A DNA stretch of 64,000 nt from Ewingella americana (GCF_006438725.1 NZ_RCZD01000009.1:124001-188000), one strand, 5' to 3'. Positions 8,956 to 17,836 are shown, counted from the first letter of the stretch. Program-made: numbers and translations. Notes: generated by a model not told the origin, from the sequence alone.

Positions 8956-9441
8956 TCAAATAAAGGATTTCGCCTGCTTAAGCACGACATCACAGGCTTT
9001 TTGCTTCACTTTCTCTTTCACCTGGGTCAAACCACTGCCGAGGTTATTCAGGTCGATGGTTTGGTTTTTACCGGTTTGCAGCAATCCACCTAAACCGTTC
9101 TGATAATCCTGGCTCTGTGCGCCCGATGCGCTCTGAATACCAAGTTTGCTGAGCAATTTGTCTTTCACACCTTCAGTACTGGCCTGTGAAAGGACATTGT
9201 TTTTCACGCAATACTGCAACACCCCGGCCGCATTGGTGGCACTTTTCGACGTCAACGCGCTGTCGCCGCCACTGAGCAGTGAGGTCAGTGACGCGGTAGA
9301 ATTGTTGCTATTGCTGGCATTATTCAGCCCCTGATTGGCTGCATCCTGCAGTGAACTCAACAGGTTACTTGCCTGTGCGCCACCTGCCAGTAACGCGCAA
9401 CTTGCCGCGATAGTCAGTACTGCTGTCTTTAATGCTTTCAT
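8956..9441 (-). CDS. yjjA: YjjA-like DUF2501 secreted protein
   Basis: The product has 161 residues from the ATG preceded by GGAG (CTAGAC spacer); an in-frame ATG seven codons upstream is less likely. It has a Sec signal peptide (MKALKTAVLTIAASCALLAG, cleavage after AQA). The mature part is rich in Ser/Asn (NNASNSNNSTASLTSLLSGG) and has two conserved cysteines, in LQYCVKNN and KQKACDVVLKQAK, which could pair in the periplasm. The layout (SLTSLLSGG, AAGVLQYC, KDKLLSKLG, NGLGGLLQTG, C-terminal VKQKACDVVLKQ) matches the DUF2501 family of E. coli YjjA. Its function is not known. It converges on araA and appears monocistronic. Confidence 0.85.
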   Translation of the reverse strand: MKALKTAVLTIAASCALLAGGAQASNLLSSLQDAANQGLNNASNSNNSTASLTSLLSGGDSALTSKSATNAAGVLQYCVKNNVLSQASTEGVKDKLLSKLGIQSASGAQSQDYQNGLGGLLQTGKNQTIDLNNLGSGLTQVKEKVKQKACDVVLKQAKSFI

Positions 9442-9554
9442 GTCTAGCTCCGTTAATTTCACTGATGAACCCGTAAAAACGATACCGGCAAAGCTTGGTC
9501 CCTATCATTAATTTCATCAATAGGAAAACGTCGCTGAATAGTACAAATCGCTTT

Positions 9555-10472
9555 TTATTTGATGTTAAGTGGGGGTTGGCGGGCAATCCATAGCGCGGCG
9601 GCATTGAAAAAGTGCTGCGCCAGCGACGTGGCGCGCCCGGCCTCGGCAACCACCATCGCGGCGTGGCGGCTCATTGGCGGAATATCCAGCGGGCAACGCT
9701 GCAGCGCCGGGTGCATCTCATCAATCAGATGGCCACGTGGCACCAGCGCACAGCCCACGCCAACAAATACACCTTGCATCAACTGGAAAATCGAGGTGCT
9801 TACCAGTGTCGGGCGCAGCTCCAATCCGCTCTGGCGAAAATGGCTGTCCAGATAACGACGGAAATAGCGACTGGGCTCCGACAGGCACAGCGGCAGTGCG
9901 GCCGCCTGTTTGGCGCTGAGCAGCGTAGTGCCCACCAGTTGCGGAAAATGCTTCGGATGATAAACCACGTCAACGCCGCCATCATCAATCGGTACCAACT
10001 GAAAACGCAGCTCATTGAGGGTGGAGAATTCGAAAAAACCGATACCAATGTCAACCGCGTGGCTGCTTAGCGCTTCAATAAGCTGGTCGGCGCTAACTTC
10101 TGATACCCGGTAATCCAGTCCAGGATGTTCATCGCTTACCGCCTTGATCAGCCGCGCCAGCGAGATGCTGCACTGCGGCATAACGCCGATGCGCAACGTA
10201 CCGCTCAGCCCCTGCTTCAGCGATTCCACTTCCAGCTTCAGGCCTTCATAAACCGCCACGATCTCCCGTGCCCAGCTCAGTACTCGCAGCCCTTCGGCAG
10301 TGAAGCCTTCGAAATTATTGCCACGGTTTATCAGGTTAAGATCCAGCTCTTTTTCCAGATTTTTCAGTCGCATTGATAGCGTAGGCTGGCTGACAAAACT
10401 GGCCTCTGCCGCCCGGCCAAAATGCCGTTCGCGTTCAAGGTTACAAAGGTAGATCAGTTGCTTGATGTCCAT
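9555..10472 (-). CDS. LysR-family transcriptional regulator
   Basis: The product has 305 residues. The N-terminal winged helix-turn-helix is typical (HFGRAAEASFVSQPTLSMRLKNLEKELDLNL, residues about 17-47), followed by a linker helix and a periplasmic-binding-like effector domain (TLRIGVMPQCSISLARLIKA onward). The target and inducer are not recognisable. It is transcribed away from gntR, with 120 bp to the next gene on the same strand. It might serve the neighbouring polyuronate locus, but nothing in the sequence shows this. Confidence 0.88.
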   Translation of the reverse strand: MDIKQLIYLCNLERERHFGRAAEASFVSQPTLSMRLKNLEKELDLNLINRGNNFEGFTAEGLRVLSWAREIVAVYEGLKLEVESLKQGLSGTLRIGVMPQCSISLARLIKAVSDEHPGLDYRVSEVSADQLIEALSSHAVDIGIGFFEFSTLNELRFQLVPIDDGGVDVVYHPKHFPQLVGTTLLSAKQAAALPLCLSEPSRYFRRYLDSHFRQSGLELRPTLVSTSIFQLMQGVFVGVGCALVPRGHLIDEMHPALQRCPLDIPPMSRHAAMVVAEAGRATSLAQHFFNAAALWIARQPPLNIK

Positions 10473-10591
10473 GGTGCGCGGGGGAAACCTGAAATAGGAA
10501 TAATAGTAGGGAGTATAACGTCGGTCAGGGGGAAAGTCGTGAGTAACCCGAGGGCGAGGCTCAGCGCACTGAGCCAGGGGGAATACGTTTT

Positions 10592-11302
10592 TTATGCCTT
10601 ATGCAAGCGATGCTTATGCCCGTTCATCAGGCTTAACGAGGCGTCATAGGCGGCGGTTTCATCCCCGGCCATGATCGCTTCGTAGATGCATTTATGTTCG
10701 TTGAGGCACATGCCGCCCTCTTTGGACGAATAAGAGATAAACCACTTGAAAATCGTGGTCAGCACATTGCCAAACGGCACATAAAAACAGTTGCCCGACG
10801 CGATAAAAATCGCACGGTGAAACTGGGTATCAATCTCCACCCATTGCGCCTGATCAAACTGGTCCGCGACCAGACACATCTGCCGGTAAATCCGCGACAG
10901 TTCGATGCGCTGCTCTTTGCTGGCATTTACCGCTGCCAGCGCGGTGGCGTGCGGTTCAATCGCCCGGCGGAACTCCAGAAACTGATGGTAGACCTCCTCA
11001 GTGGCTTCCATGCCCTGCATCCACTCCAGCAGTTGTGGGTCAAGCATGTTCCACAGCGGACGTGCCCGCACGCGGGTACCCACTTTTGGCCGCGACTCCA
11101 GCAGCCCTTTAGACGACAGCAATTTCAGTGCTTCACGCAGTGCCGTCCGGCTGACGCCAAACTGTTCACCCAAATCCATTTCATTAGGCAAAATCACGCC
11201 CGGCGGTAACTCACCGGAGAGGATTTTACGGGCAATATCCCGCGCAATGTGGGTATTCAGGCCCCGGGTCATGCCCGCCGCGTTCTCGAACTGCATACTC
11301 AT
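10592..11302 (-). CDS. GntR/FadR-family regulator of the polyuronate locus (predicted)
   Basis: The product has 236 residues. The N-terminal GntR winged helix is clear (ILPNEMDLGEQFGVSRTALREALKLLSSKG, residues about 37-66). The all-helical FCD effector domain follows, with a possible metal-binding His/Asp set in EFRRAIEPHATALAA, DTQFHRAIF and LNEHKCIYEAI. FCD regulators commonly bind sugar acids (galactonate, gluconate, uronates) and repress the adjacent catabolic operon. Its position just downstream of a DEH reductase and two uronate lyases suggests it senses a uronate breakdown product. That is inference from context. Its gene is on the same strand as the lyase operon, with an 86-bp gap after the SDR gene. 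Confidence 0.85.
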   Translation of the reverse strand: MSMQFENAAGMTRGLNTHIARDIARKILSGELPPGVILPNEMDLGEQFGVSRTALREALKLLSSKGLLESRPKVGTRVRARPLWNMLDPQLLEWMQGMEATEEVYHQFLEFRRAIEPHATALAAVNASKEQRIELSRIYRQMCLVADQFDQAQWVEIDTQFHRAIFIASGNCFYVPFGNVLTTIFKWFISYSSKEGGMCLNEHKCIYEAIMAGDETAAYDASLSLMNGHKHRLHKA

Positions 11303-11388
11303 CCATCATCCCTTAATTTCTGCGCTTAACTGCCGTCATGATAGTTGATGACATGGGACGCTGCACAGCGCGGCGTCCCGTTTACGCT

Positions 11389-12165
11389 TTACGGCGCCAT
11401 CTGGCCGCCGTTCACATCCAGAATCTGCCCGGTGATGTAACCGCTGCAGGCGTGCGAGGCAAAAAACAGAAAGCTTGGTGCCAGTTCTTCGCTGGTGCCG
11501 AAGCGCCCCATCGCAATGCCGCCGGAGATTTTTTCACGTACGTCGGCCGTTTTATCAGCATGGAACTGGGTATCGATGGTGCCCGGTGACACCACATTGA
11601 AGCGAATATTGTCTTTGGTGAACTCCTTCACCCAGTTGCGGTGAATGTTGTGCACCCAGGCTTTTGACGCCGCATAGATCGCCGCACCGGGACCACCGCC
11701 TTCACGACCGGCAATCGACCCGGTGCTGATCACCGAGGTGGTTTTACCGCTCTGTTTGGCGGCGCTGCGCAGATGGGGAATGGCGTATTTGGTGACCATC
11801 AGCGCCGAACGGGCATTGAGATCCATGACGTGCTGATAAAACTCATCGTCAATGCTCTCCAGACCTTTACGTCCACCGAGACCGCCTGCGTTATTGATCA
11901 ACACGTCGATACCACCGAAACGTTCAACAAAGGCAGCCACCAGCTTCTCGCACTGATCGGTTTTTGTCAGGTCGGCAGCAAAATATTCCACTTCACCGCC
12001 GAGCGCGGCCACCTCTTTGGCCAGAGCCTGCAGGCTGGCATCACTGCGATGGCCGTTAAGACCGACTTTAGCACCCGCACGGGCGAAAGCCTGCGCCGTC
12101 GCCAGACCGATACCTTTGGTGGAACCGGTAATTAACACGCGTTGGTTTTTCAAATCGCTGAACAT
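11389..12165 (-). CDS. SDR-family DEH reductase-like enzyme (alginate monomer reduction)
   Basis: The product has 258 residues. It is a classical short-chain dehydrogenase: TGSTKGIG cofactor loop (13-20), NNAG (91-94), and the catalytic Ser150, Tyr164 and Lys168 in STGSIAGREGGGPG / YAASK. The overall sequence recalls Sphingomonas A1-R, the NADPH-dependent reductase of 4-deoxy-L-erythro-5-hexoseulose uronate (DEH): MFSDLK start, GGLGGRK, VISTGSIAG, SPGTIDTQFHADKTADVR, MGRFGTSEELAPSFLFFAS, SGYITGQILDVNGGQ. The reaction would give 2-keto-3-deoxygluconate, which enters the KDG/KDPG route. The strong Shine-Dalgarno AAAGGAG precedes the ATG. It lies 59 bp after the PL17-type lyase gene on the same strand. 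FabG-like oxoacyl reductase is the generic alternative; context favours DEH reductase. Confidence 0.85.
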   Translation of the reverse strand: MFSDLKNQRVLITGSTKGIGLATAQAFARAGAKVGLNGHRSDASLQALAKEVAALGGEVEYFAADLTKTDQCEKLVAAFVERFGGIDVLINNAGGLGGRKGLESIDDEFYQHVMDLNARSALMVTKYAIPHLRSAAKQSGKTTSVISTGSIAGREGGGPGAAIYAASKAWVHNIHRNWVKEFTKDNIRFNVVSPGTIDTQFHADKTADVREKISGGIAMGRFGTSEELAPSFLFFASHACSGYITGQILDVNGGQMAP

Positions 12166-12224
12166 AAGAACTCCTTTAACGGGATGGAAAATGTAGGGTC
12201 GTTGTTTCTAAAAACGGGTCGTAC

Positions 12225-14342
12225 TTATGCATGCCACGTGGCGCTGAACTCGGTGCCCGCCTCTGGCGCGTCGAGGTTATTAATCACCACCCGTAAAATG
12301 CGTGAATCCGTACAGTGAATACGCAGTTCGGTTATTGCTGCGCTGTCAGACAGCACCTCGACACGGGCCACTTTTCCCCGCGCATCGCGGGAAGTTTCGG
12401 TGGCTTCATCAAAGAATCCGTGGCTTTCAATCACGCTGGCAAACAGCGCATCCGCGCCGTGCTGACGCAGCAGTAAAGCCGGTTCATTACGCAGGTTGAA
12501 ATGCGGGTCGCTGGCACCGCTGCGGGCGACAATCAGCTCGCCGCCCGCGGGCATGGCGCTGACCAGCGTGGTATAGCTGTGACCATCGAGCCAGCTGAAC
12601 AGCGCTGACTCACCGGCAGGCACATCAGCCCGCGCGCAGTCCCACAGGTGCTGGTAACCGTGACCGGTGCCGAGCGGTTTCAGGGTGTCGGCCACGCGAA
12701 GGCCGGCATCGCTGCGCACCATCTGCCCCAGATGATGCAGGCAATAATCATATTGATGGGTTAGCTCACTGGTGACGCGGAACACGTCCACCAGCAACGG
12801 TTGTTCGAATTCGGGCAGGTCCAGCATCAGCACGGTGCGCTGCATAGCCACGCCGGGGTAATAATCCGTCAGGCGGGCACTCATGCCCTGTCCCGTAGCG
12901 TTGTCGGTGACGAAGAAGTGCCTTTCGCCCCAGCGTTTTTCCGCTTCACTGCTCTGGCCGAGGTTCTGGCTCTGCTCGTCCACCACTACCGTATTGTGAG
13001 CGACGGTCTGTTTGCAGTAGCTGTTGTTTTCAGGGATGTAACGGCCGCCGAATTTGGGTTCGACATTTACCCAGCGGCCAAAGCCGTAATCCCGCAGTGA
13101 TTCGCGGCCGTTGTTAAACAGGCTCAGGTGCAAACCGTCGAAATGACCGTGGTTCAGCGCCGAATGCAGTCTGGGAATACTGCCGTGCTGGCCGTACCAC
13201 ATCAGCGCCATAGAGAGATCACCGCGTGCATCTTCATGTCGTAAGACAGCCAGTTCGCCCTGCTCACCCTCTGGCCCATCCGACAAGGTCAAACTGCCCC
13301 AGTTGTGTTGCTGCGCAGGCTGGTATTGCATGGCAACCGACAACGCCAGACCGGCCGCGCTGACCCATAAATTGCTTTGCTGCCAGGCGGTGGCGATCCA
13401 CTGCGGCTGATGACCATAGCGATGGAAACAGACACTGCTCGCCACCACCGCGCCATCATCATGAATGTTGATGCTTTTCGAAGCGTCATTAAGCGCCGGC
13501 AGCGTGCCGTCCGGGAACGCCGTCTGCATCAGCGCTTCGCAGGTTTTACGGATGATTTGCCCGCGAAACTGATAAATCTGTAATTCAGGCTGGCGGCGGT
13601 GAATGGCTTCGGCCAGCAACAGCAGCGGGCGCAAGGCGAAACGCTGGTAATAGGGGCCTTCGATGTAATAGCCATCAGGGGAAAACAGCTGGGAAAGCTG
13701 GGCGAAGAATCCGCCGCTTTCACTGTCGCCTTTCAGTCCGTACAGGGCATGGTCCACCAGCTTTTGGTCGCCAAGCACATATCCGCATACCGCCGCTGCG
13801 GCGACCGACCAGACGCCGTGGTTATGCACGATGTCGAAATCTTTGGTGTGCCGCGTCAGGGCGTCATCAACCATCACGCGAAACAGCTGGCTTTCAATGA
13901 CGCTGCGCTCGGAAGCGGTCAGCGTCGGCTTAATGCAGTGATATCCTTCGACTGCGTACAACAGCCACATATTTTCATTAAGCGTCTGGTGAAACAGCCG
14001 CCCTGGCGCATTGCTGTCTTTGCTGACATTGCTGCCAAGCCAGGGGTAAATCGCCGCATAGCCGTTAAGCAGGGTCAGGGCGAAATCCCGGTAGGCCGGG
14101 CGGGCGCAAATCATAAACAGCCGCCCGGCCAGATTGATGTAAAGATAATTCTGCTTGTGGCGCGCATGTTCCGTCCCGCCCGCTTCGCCTTGCCCGGGGA
14201 TCTCAACCGGTTGGGCCATATAAGCGTCGAGGGCGGCGATCTGCTGACGCAGGACACGGCCCATCAGCGAGTCGGCGTCGATCTGGGCGCGTAACTGCTG
14301 CGCTTCGTCGGGTGAGATAAACAGCGGCTGCCAGTCGGTCAT
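12225..14342 (-). CDS. PL17-type oligoalginate (polyuronate) lyase, heparinase II/III family
   Basis: The product has 705 residues and no signal peptide, so it is predicted cytoplasmic. It has an N-terminal alpha/alpha-toroid domain and a C-terminal heparinase II/III-like beta-sandwich. Residues typical of PL17 exolytic lyases are visible: Asn174-His175 (IVHNHGVWS), Tyr231 (EGPYYQRF) and His400 (NHGHFDGLH), corresponding to the Asn, His, Tyr and His of the catalytic site in Alg17C-like enzymes. Such enzymes release the unsaturated monomer that rearranges to DEH. The start ATG overlaps the stop of the upstream lyase gene by 4 bp (ATGA), indicating translational coupling. The exact polymer (alginate, glucuronan or mixed uronate) cannot be read from sequence. 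Confidence 0.88.
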   Translation of the reverse strand: MTDWQPLFISPDEAQQLRAQIDADSLMGRVLRQQIAALDAYMAQPVEIPGQGEAGGTEHARHKQNYLYINLAGRLFMICARPAYRDFALTLLNGYAAIYPWLGSNVSKDSNAPGRLFHQTLNENMWLLYAVEGYHCIKPTLTASERSVIESQLFRVMVDDALTRHTKDFDIVHNHGVWSVAAAAVCGYVLGDQKLVDHALYGLKGDSESGGFFAQLSQLFSPDGYYIEGPYYQRFALRPLLLLAEAIHRRQPELQIYQFRGQIIRKTCEALMQTAFPDGTLPALNDASKSINIHDDGAVVASSVCFHRYGHQPQWIATAWQQSNLWVSAAGLALSVAMQYQPAQQHNWGSLTLSDGPEGEQGELAVLRHEDARGDLSMALMWYGQHGSIPRLHSALNHGHFDGLHLSLFNNGRESLRDYGFGRWVNVEPKFGGRYIPENNSYCKQTVAHNTVVVDEQSQNLGQSSEAEKRWGERHFFVTDNATGQGMSARLTDYYPGVAMQRTVLMLDLPEFEQPLLVDVFRVTSELTHQYDYCLHHLGQMVRSDAGLRVADTLKPLGTGHGYQHLWDCARADVPAGESALFSWLDGHSYTTLVSAMPAGGELIVARSGASDPHFNLRNEPALLLRQHGADALFASVIESHGFFDEATETSRDARGKVARVEVLSDSAAITELRIHCTDSRILRVVINNLDAPEAGTEFSATWHA

Positions 14343-15673
14343 GATGAGGTGTCTCCGGTTTTCAGCGCCGGTTGTGGCGCAACGTAGCCTTTGGCCCAGG
14401 ACGGCAGCGAGAGCAGCCAGGTTTCGCGCTCAGCCTCCATGACTGCGCCGCGTGTCACGTCAGCATGATAGCCACCGCTGAGTTTTTTACCGGCGGGTGG
14501 CAGGCTGAACGTGGCGCTGCGGATCTGCTGCTGGTAGCGGGAAGATCCGGTGGCGTTATCCGCCCAGGAGAGCAACGGCACCGGCCGTACGCTGATGCGG
14601 TCAATGGTTTTATACGGCCACGGCTGGCCGTCGTCAGTATATTTCGCCATAAAATTCAGTGATTTGATGACACTTCCGCCCTGCGGTGTCTGGTAATTCC
14701 ACAGGTCAATACCGTTTTTCTGCGCCAGTATCGCCATCAGGCTGATGGCCTGCAGGTCAAAATAGCTGTAATGGAAGGAGCGCGTGCGCGCCAGTTCTGC
14801 GGGCTGGGTGCCGTCGGGCATGAGCTGTACGTCGAGTTTGCTTTTCATCAAGGTGACCATCTGCTTAATCACCTGTGGCTGGTCCAGATACCAGGCAATG
14901 CCCGCCACCTGTGTGACATACCAGTTACCGTGATTGTTCTCAGTGCGGCTCTCTTTTTTGGCAATTTTATTGCCCTGTAACCAGGTCAGATATTCAGTCA
15001 TCCATTCGCGCAGCGCCTGTTCGTCTGCCGCTTTCCACGCCGGGTTACCGTGCAGCAGCACCACCGAGTCCACAATGCGGGTCGAGAAGTAACGTCCGTC
15101 GAGCACACCGGCGTTGCGCCCAGCCGCAATACCCGGTACGCCCTGCGCAAAGTTAAGGTTCGGATTCATACGGGTCTGCGGGTCGATAAACCAGGCCCGC
15201 ATCAGGCTGGCGGCCTTGTCGGCATATTTCTGTTCACCGGAAAAATACCAGGCCAGCGTCAGGTTCTGCACCCGCGCCGTAAAGTCGGCCAGCCGCACGC
15301 CATCGCTCTGATCATTTTTACTGGCCGGATTCACCTTGCCGTCTTTGCGGATCCACGGCAGACCGTCGGGTTTGCTGTCGTCCGGCCACCAGTAGGCGCT
15401 GAGGCTCAGGTAGTCATGCTTTGAACCGCTGGGCGGCGTCATGCCTTTATCCGTCACACTGAGATTAGGTTTGCCGAGGGCGTTGTCGGCCGTTTTAAGT
15501 AACTGCTGATAAGCCGCCGTGGTTTGCGGCGCGGCCTGCTGGTCTGCCAGTTGCTGTTTAATCACCGTCAGTTGTGCGGTATGCAAAAATGCCGGTTCTG
15601 CCGCCATCAGTGAAGCACTGAACAACAGCCCGACGACGGCGCTGAACCCTATCGTTAAATCAGAGACTTTCAT
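14339..15673 (-). CDS. Secreted alginate/uronate lyase (alginate_lyase domain, PL5/PL38-like)
   Basis: The product has 444 residues, with a Sec signal peptide (hydrophobic GFSAVVGLLFSASLMAA, cleavage after MAA near residue 25), so it is periplasmic or secreted. The mature protein is an alpha/alpha-barrel lyase: SAYWWPDDSKPDGLPWIRKDG near 92-112, the catalytic Asn/His pair in ENNHGNWY (245-252), and the RTRSFHYSYFDLQA block (296-309) supplying the Arg, His and Tyr of the active site. These are features of the alginate_lyase Pfam domain shared by PL5 and PL38. It would make oligouronides for uptake. It is the first gene of the minus-strand operon and is divergent from the symporter. Family placement between PL5 and PL38 is unsure. 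Confidence 0.85.
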   Translation of the reverse strand: MKVSDLTIGFSAVVGLLFSASLMAAEPAFLHTAQLTVIKQQLADQQAAPQTTAAYQQLLKTADNALGKPNLSVTDKGMTPPSGSKHDYLSLSAYWWPDDSKPDGLPWIRKDGKVNPASKNDQSDGVRLADFTARVQNLTLAWYFSGEQKYADKAASLMRAWFIDPQTRMNPNLNFAQGVPGIAAGRNAGVLDGRYFSTRIVDSVVLLHGNPAWKAADEQALREWMTEYLTWLQGNKIAKKESRTENNHGNWYVTQVAGIAWYLDQPQVIKQMVTLMKSKLDVQLMPDGTQPAELARTRSFHYSYFDLQAISLMAILAQKNGIDLWNYQTPQGGSVIKSLNFMAKYTDDGQPWPYKTIDRISVRPVPLLSWADNATGSSRYQQQIRSATFSLPPAGKKLSGGYHADVTRGAVMEAERETWLLSLPSWAKGYVAPQPALKTGDTSS

Positions 15674-15943
15674 GCATTTTCCTCTTAAGCGATCCCGGCC
15701 ACTTCGCCTTTAGTAATACAAATAAAGCAGAAGCTGTTTGAGTTAGCCACTTTAAAAGTGACTTTTGCACGTTTCAATCCTGCATTAATGCCCATGAAGT
15801 GATACTTGTCACATTCTGGCAACAAATATAGCCTTTCTTATTTGTCGGACTATTAATTTCAAATCTCTCTCCTACTATTGCTCATTAAGCCTGACCAAAA
15901 GATAACCATAAAAACCTCACCCTACACTGAGAGAGTAACGACG
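15674..15943. promoter_or_regulatory. Divergent polyuronate promoter region with CRP site
   Basis: This 270-bp region separates the lyase operon (minus) from the symporter (plus). AGTGA-TACTTG-TCACA at 15798-15813 matches the CRP core TGTGA-N6-TCACA at 9 of 10 positions. A 13-bp palindrome CACTTT-A-AAAGTG at 15748-15760 is a candidate operator for the locus GntR regulator. A TACTAT -10-like box lies at 15873-15878. The CRP site implies catabolite control of both units; the operator assignment is a guess. Confidence 0.65.
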
Positions 15944-17734
15944 ATGGATATTAACGTTCTAGTGATGATCGGTTACTTCGTGTTAATGATTGCGATCAGT
16001 TACGCATTTAAGAAGATGGCCTCCGGCTCCTCCAGCCACTATTTTCGCGGTGGCGGGCGAATGCTGTGGTGGATGGTGGGTGCGACAGCCTTCATGATCC
16101 AGTTTAGCGCCTGGACTTTTACCGGTGCCGCCGGGCAAGCCTACCGCTACGGTTTCAACGTAGTCAGCGTGTTCGCGGGTAACGTGTTTGGTTATCTGGT
16201 GGCCTGGTGGTGGTTCGCCACCCGCTTTCGCCAACTGCGTGTCGACACCGCCACCGAAGCCATTAATCACCGCTTTGGTAAAGGCAACGAACAGTTTTTT
16301 ACCTGGATGATCATCCCGCTGAGCATTCTCAGCGCCGGGGTGTGGCTTAACAGTCTGGCGGTGTTTGCCAGCGCCGTCTTCAAACATGATGTGACGCTGA
16401 CGCTGTGGGTGACCGGGCTGGTGGTGCTGGTGATTTCACTGCTGAGCGGCGCCTGGGGCGTGGTCGCCAGTGATTTTGTGCAGACGCTGGTGGTCGCGAT
16501 CATCTCCATCGCCTGTGCGGTGGTAGCGCTGGTGAAAGTCGGCGGGCCGGTGAATCTGGTGACTGAGTTCCCCTCTGGTTTTATTACCGGGCCGGATGTC
16601 GGGCCGCATTACATTTCCCTGCTGGTGGCCTGCTTCCTGTTCTTCTTTATTAAGAACGTGCAGAGCATTAATAACCTGCAGGACTCCTACCGTTTTCTGA
16701 ATGCCAAAGACAGTTTCAACGCCAAAAAAGCGGCGCTGTTTGCGCTGGTACTGATGTTTGTGGGCACCCTGATTTGGTTTATTCCACCGTGGGCCGTGGC
16801 AATTCTCTACCCTGATGCTGCCACGGCGCACCCGGAACTGGGTAAGAACGCCACCGATGCGGTGTATCTGATTTTCGCCGAACGCGCGATGCCGCTCGGC
16901 ACCGTCGGGCTGCTGATGGCCGGTCTGTTTGCCGCCACCATGTCGTCAATGGACTGCGCACTGAACCGCAATTCGGGGATATTCGTGCGCAGTTTCTGGA
17001 CGCCTATCGTTAACCGCAACAAAGAACGCAGCGATAAATATCAGCTCCGCGTCGGTCAGGTCGTCTGCGTGGTCAACGGCGTGCTGGTGATTTTTGTCGC
17101 GCAGTACATGCACACTATGCAGACCGTCAGCCTGTTTGACCTGATGATGAAAGTCGGCACGCTGATGCAGGCACCGATCGTGGTACCGCTGTTCCTCGGG
17201 GTGTTTATCCGCAAAACGCCGGACTGGGCCGGTTGGGCCACGGTACTGTTCGGGCTGATGGTCTCTTATGTGGTCGCCAACGTGTTTACCGCACCGGACG
17301 TCGTCAAGCTGCTGGGCATGAACTTTACCGCCCGCGAAATGCTCGACATCGCCATCATGTGGAATATCTTCTCGCATATGGTCTTCACCGGCGGCTTCTT
17401 CTGCCTGACCACGCTCTTTTATAAAGAGCAGGCCACCGAACGCACGGCCATCCGCAATAAATTCTTCGTTGATATGGAAAGGCCGGTCTACGCCGACGAC
17501 GAACAGGACGAGTTCGACCGTCTGCAACGCGACAAAATCGGTAAAATATCGATGTATATGGGGGCCGGATTACTCCTGATGGTGCTGGTGCCTAACCCGC
17601 TGTGGGGACGGGGTCTGTTCCTGCTCTGCGCCCTCTCCATTCTGATCTTTGGCTGGGTATTACACCGCAGTGCTGAGAAAGGCATGAAGGCGGCAACGGC
17701 GGAAAAAGCAGCGGCAGTGACCGCTCACCGCTAA
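15944..17734 (+). CDS. Sodium/solute symporter (SSS family), predicted oligouronide importer
   Basis: The product has 596 residues from the ATG at 15944, chosen because the protein then begins at the first membrane segment (MDINVLVMIGYFVLMIAIS); an in-frame ATG 22 codons upstream has no membrane logic. It has about 14 hydrophobic segments, with family landmarks GGGRMLWWMVGATAFMIQFS near 36-55 (Na+ site helix) and ATMSSMDCALNRNSG. A cytoplasmic linker (about 505-535) precedes a final pair of helices. SSS transporters such as ToaA-type proteins carry alginate oligomers in alginate degraders. The divergent position next to a secreted and a cytoplasmic lyase supports that substrate by context. 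It ends 11 bp before a run toward the nudI terminator. Confidence 0.88.
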   Translation: MDINVLVMIGYFVLMIAISYAFKKMASGSSSHYFRGGGRMLWWMVGATAFMIQFSAWTFTGAAGQAYRYGFNVVSVFAGNVFGYLVAWWWFATRFRQLRVDTATEAINHRFGKGNEQFFTWMIIPLSILSAGVWLNSLAVFASAVFKHDVTLTLWVTGLVVLVISLLSGAWGVVASDFVQTLVVAIISIACAVVALVKVGGPVNLVTEFPSGFITGPDVGPHYISLLVACFLFFFIKNVQSINNLQDSYRFLNAKDSFNAKKAALFALVLMFVGTLIWFIPPWAVAILYPDAATAHPELGKNATDAVYLIFAERAMPLGTVGLLMAGLFAATMSSMDCALNRNSGIFVRSFWTPIVNRNKERSDKYQLRVGQVVCVVNGVLVIFVAQYMHTMQTVSLFDLMMKVGTLMQAPIVVPLFLGVFIRKTPDWAGWATVLFGLMVSYVVANVFTAPDVVKLLGMNFTAREMLDIAIMWNIFSHMVFTGGFFCLTTLFYKEQATERTAIRNKFFVDMERPVYADDEQDEFDRLQRDKIGKISMYMGAGLLLMVLVPNPLWGRGLFLLCALSILIFGWVLHRSAEKGMKAATAEKAAAVTAHR

Positions 17735-17745
17735 GGGAAAAGAGT

Positions 17746-17783
17746 CAAAAAATGCAGGGCATTCCCTCGGGGTGCCCTGCATT
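17746..17783 (-). terminator. Rho-independent terminator of nudI
   Basis: AATGCAGGGCA (17751-17761) pairs perfectly with TGCCCTGCATT (17773-17783), with an inner CCC/GGG. On the minus strand the stem is followed by TTTTTT, so it terminates nudI. It also lies just past the symporter gene on the plus strand, where the T-tract is poor. Confidence 0.8.
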
Positions 17784-17790
17784 GATCGGC

Positions 17791-17836
17791 TTAAAGCAGT
17801 TATCGATTTAAAACAGTTATCGACTTAAAGCAATCC
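17791..17836. repeat. 17-bp tandem repeat over the nudI stop codon
   Basis: TTAAAGCAGTTATCGAT (17791-17807), TTAAAACAGTTATCGAC (17808-17824) and a partial TTAAAGCAATCC (17825-17836) form 2.7 tandem units. The last unit contains the nudI stop codon and final codons, so the array looks like slippage duplication of the nudI 3' end. Confidence 0.7.

Noticed and set aside
11335-11352. GTCAT-N8-ATGAC inverted repeat between the GntR and SDR genes
   Set aside because: Five-base arms in a short gap are too weak to claim as the GntR operator.
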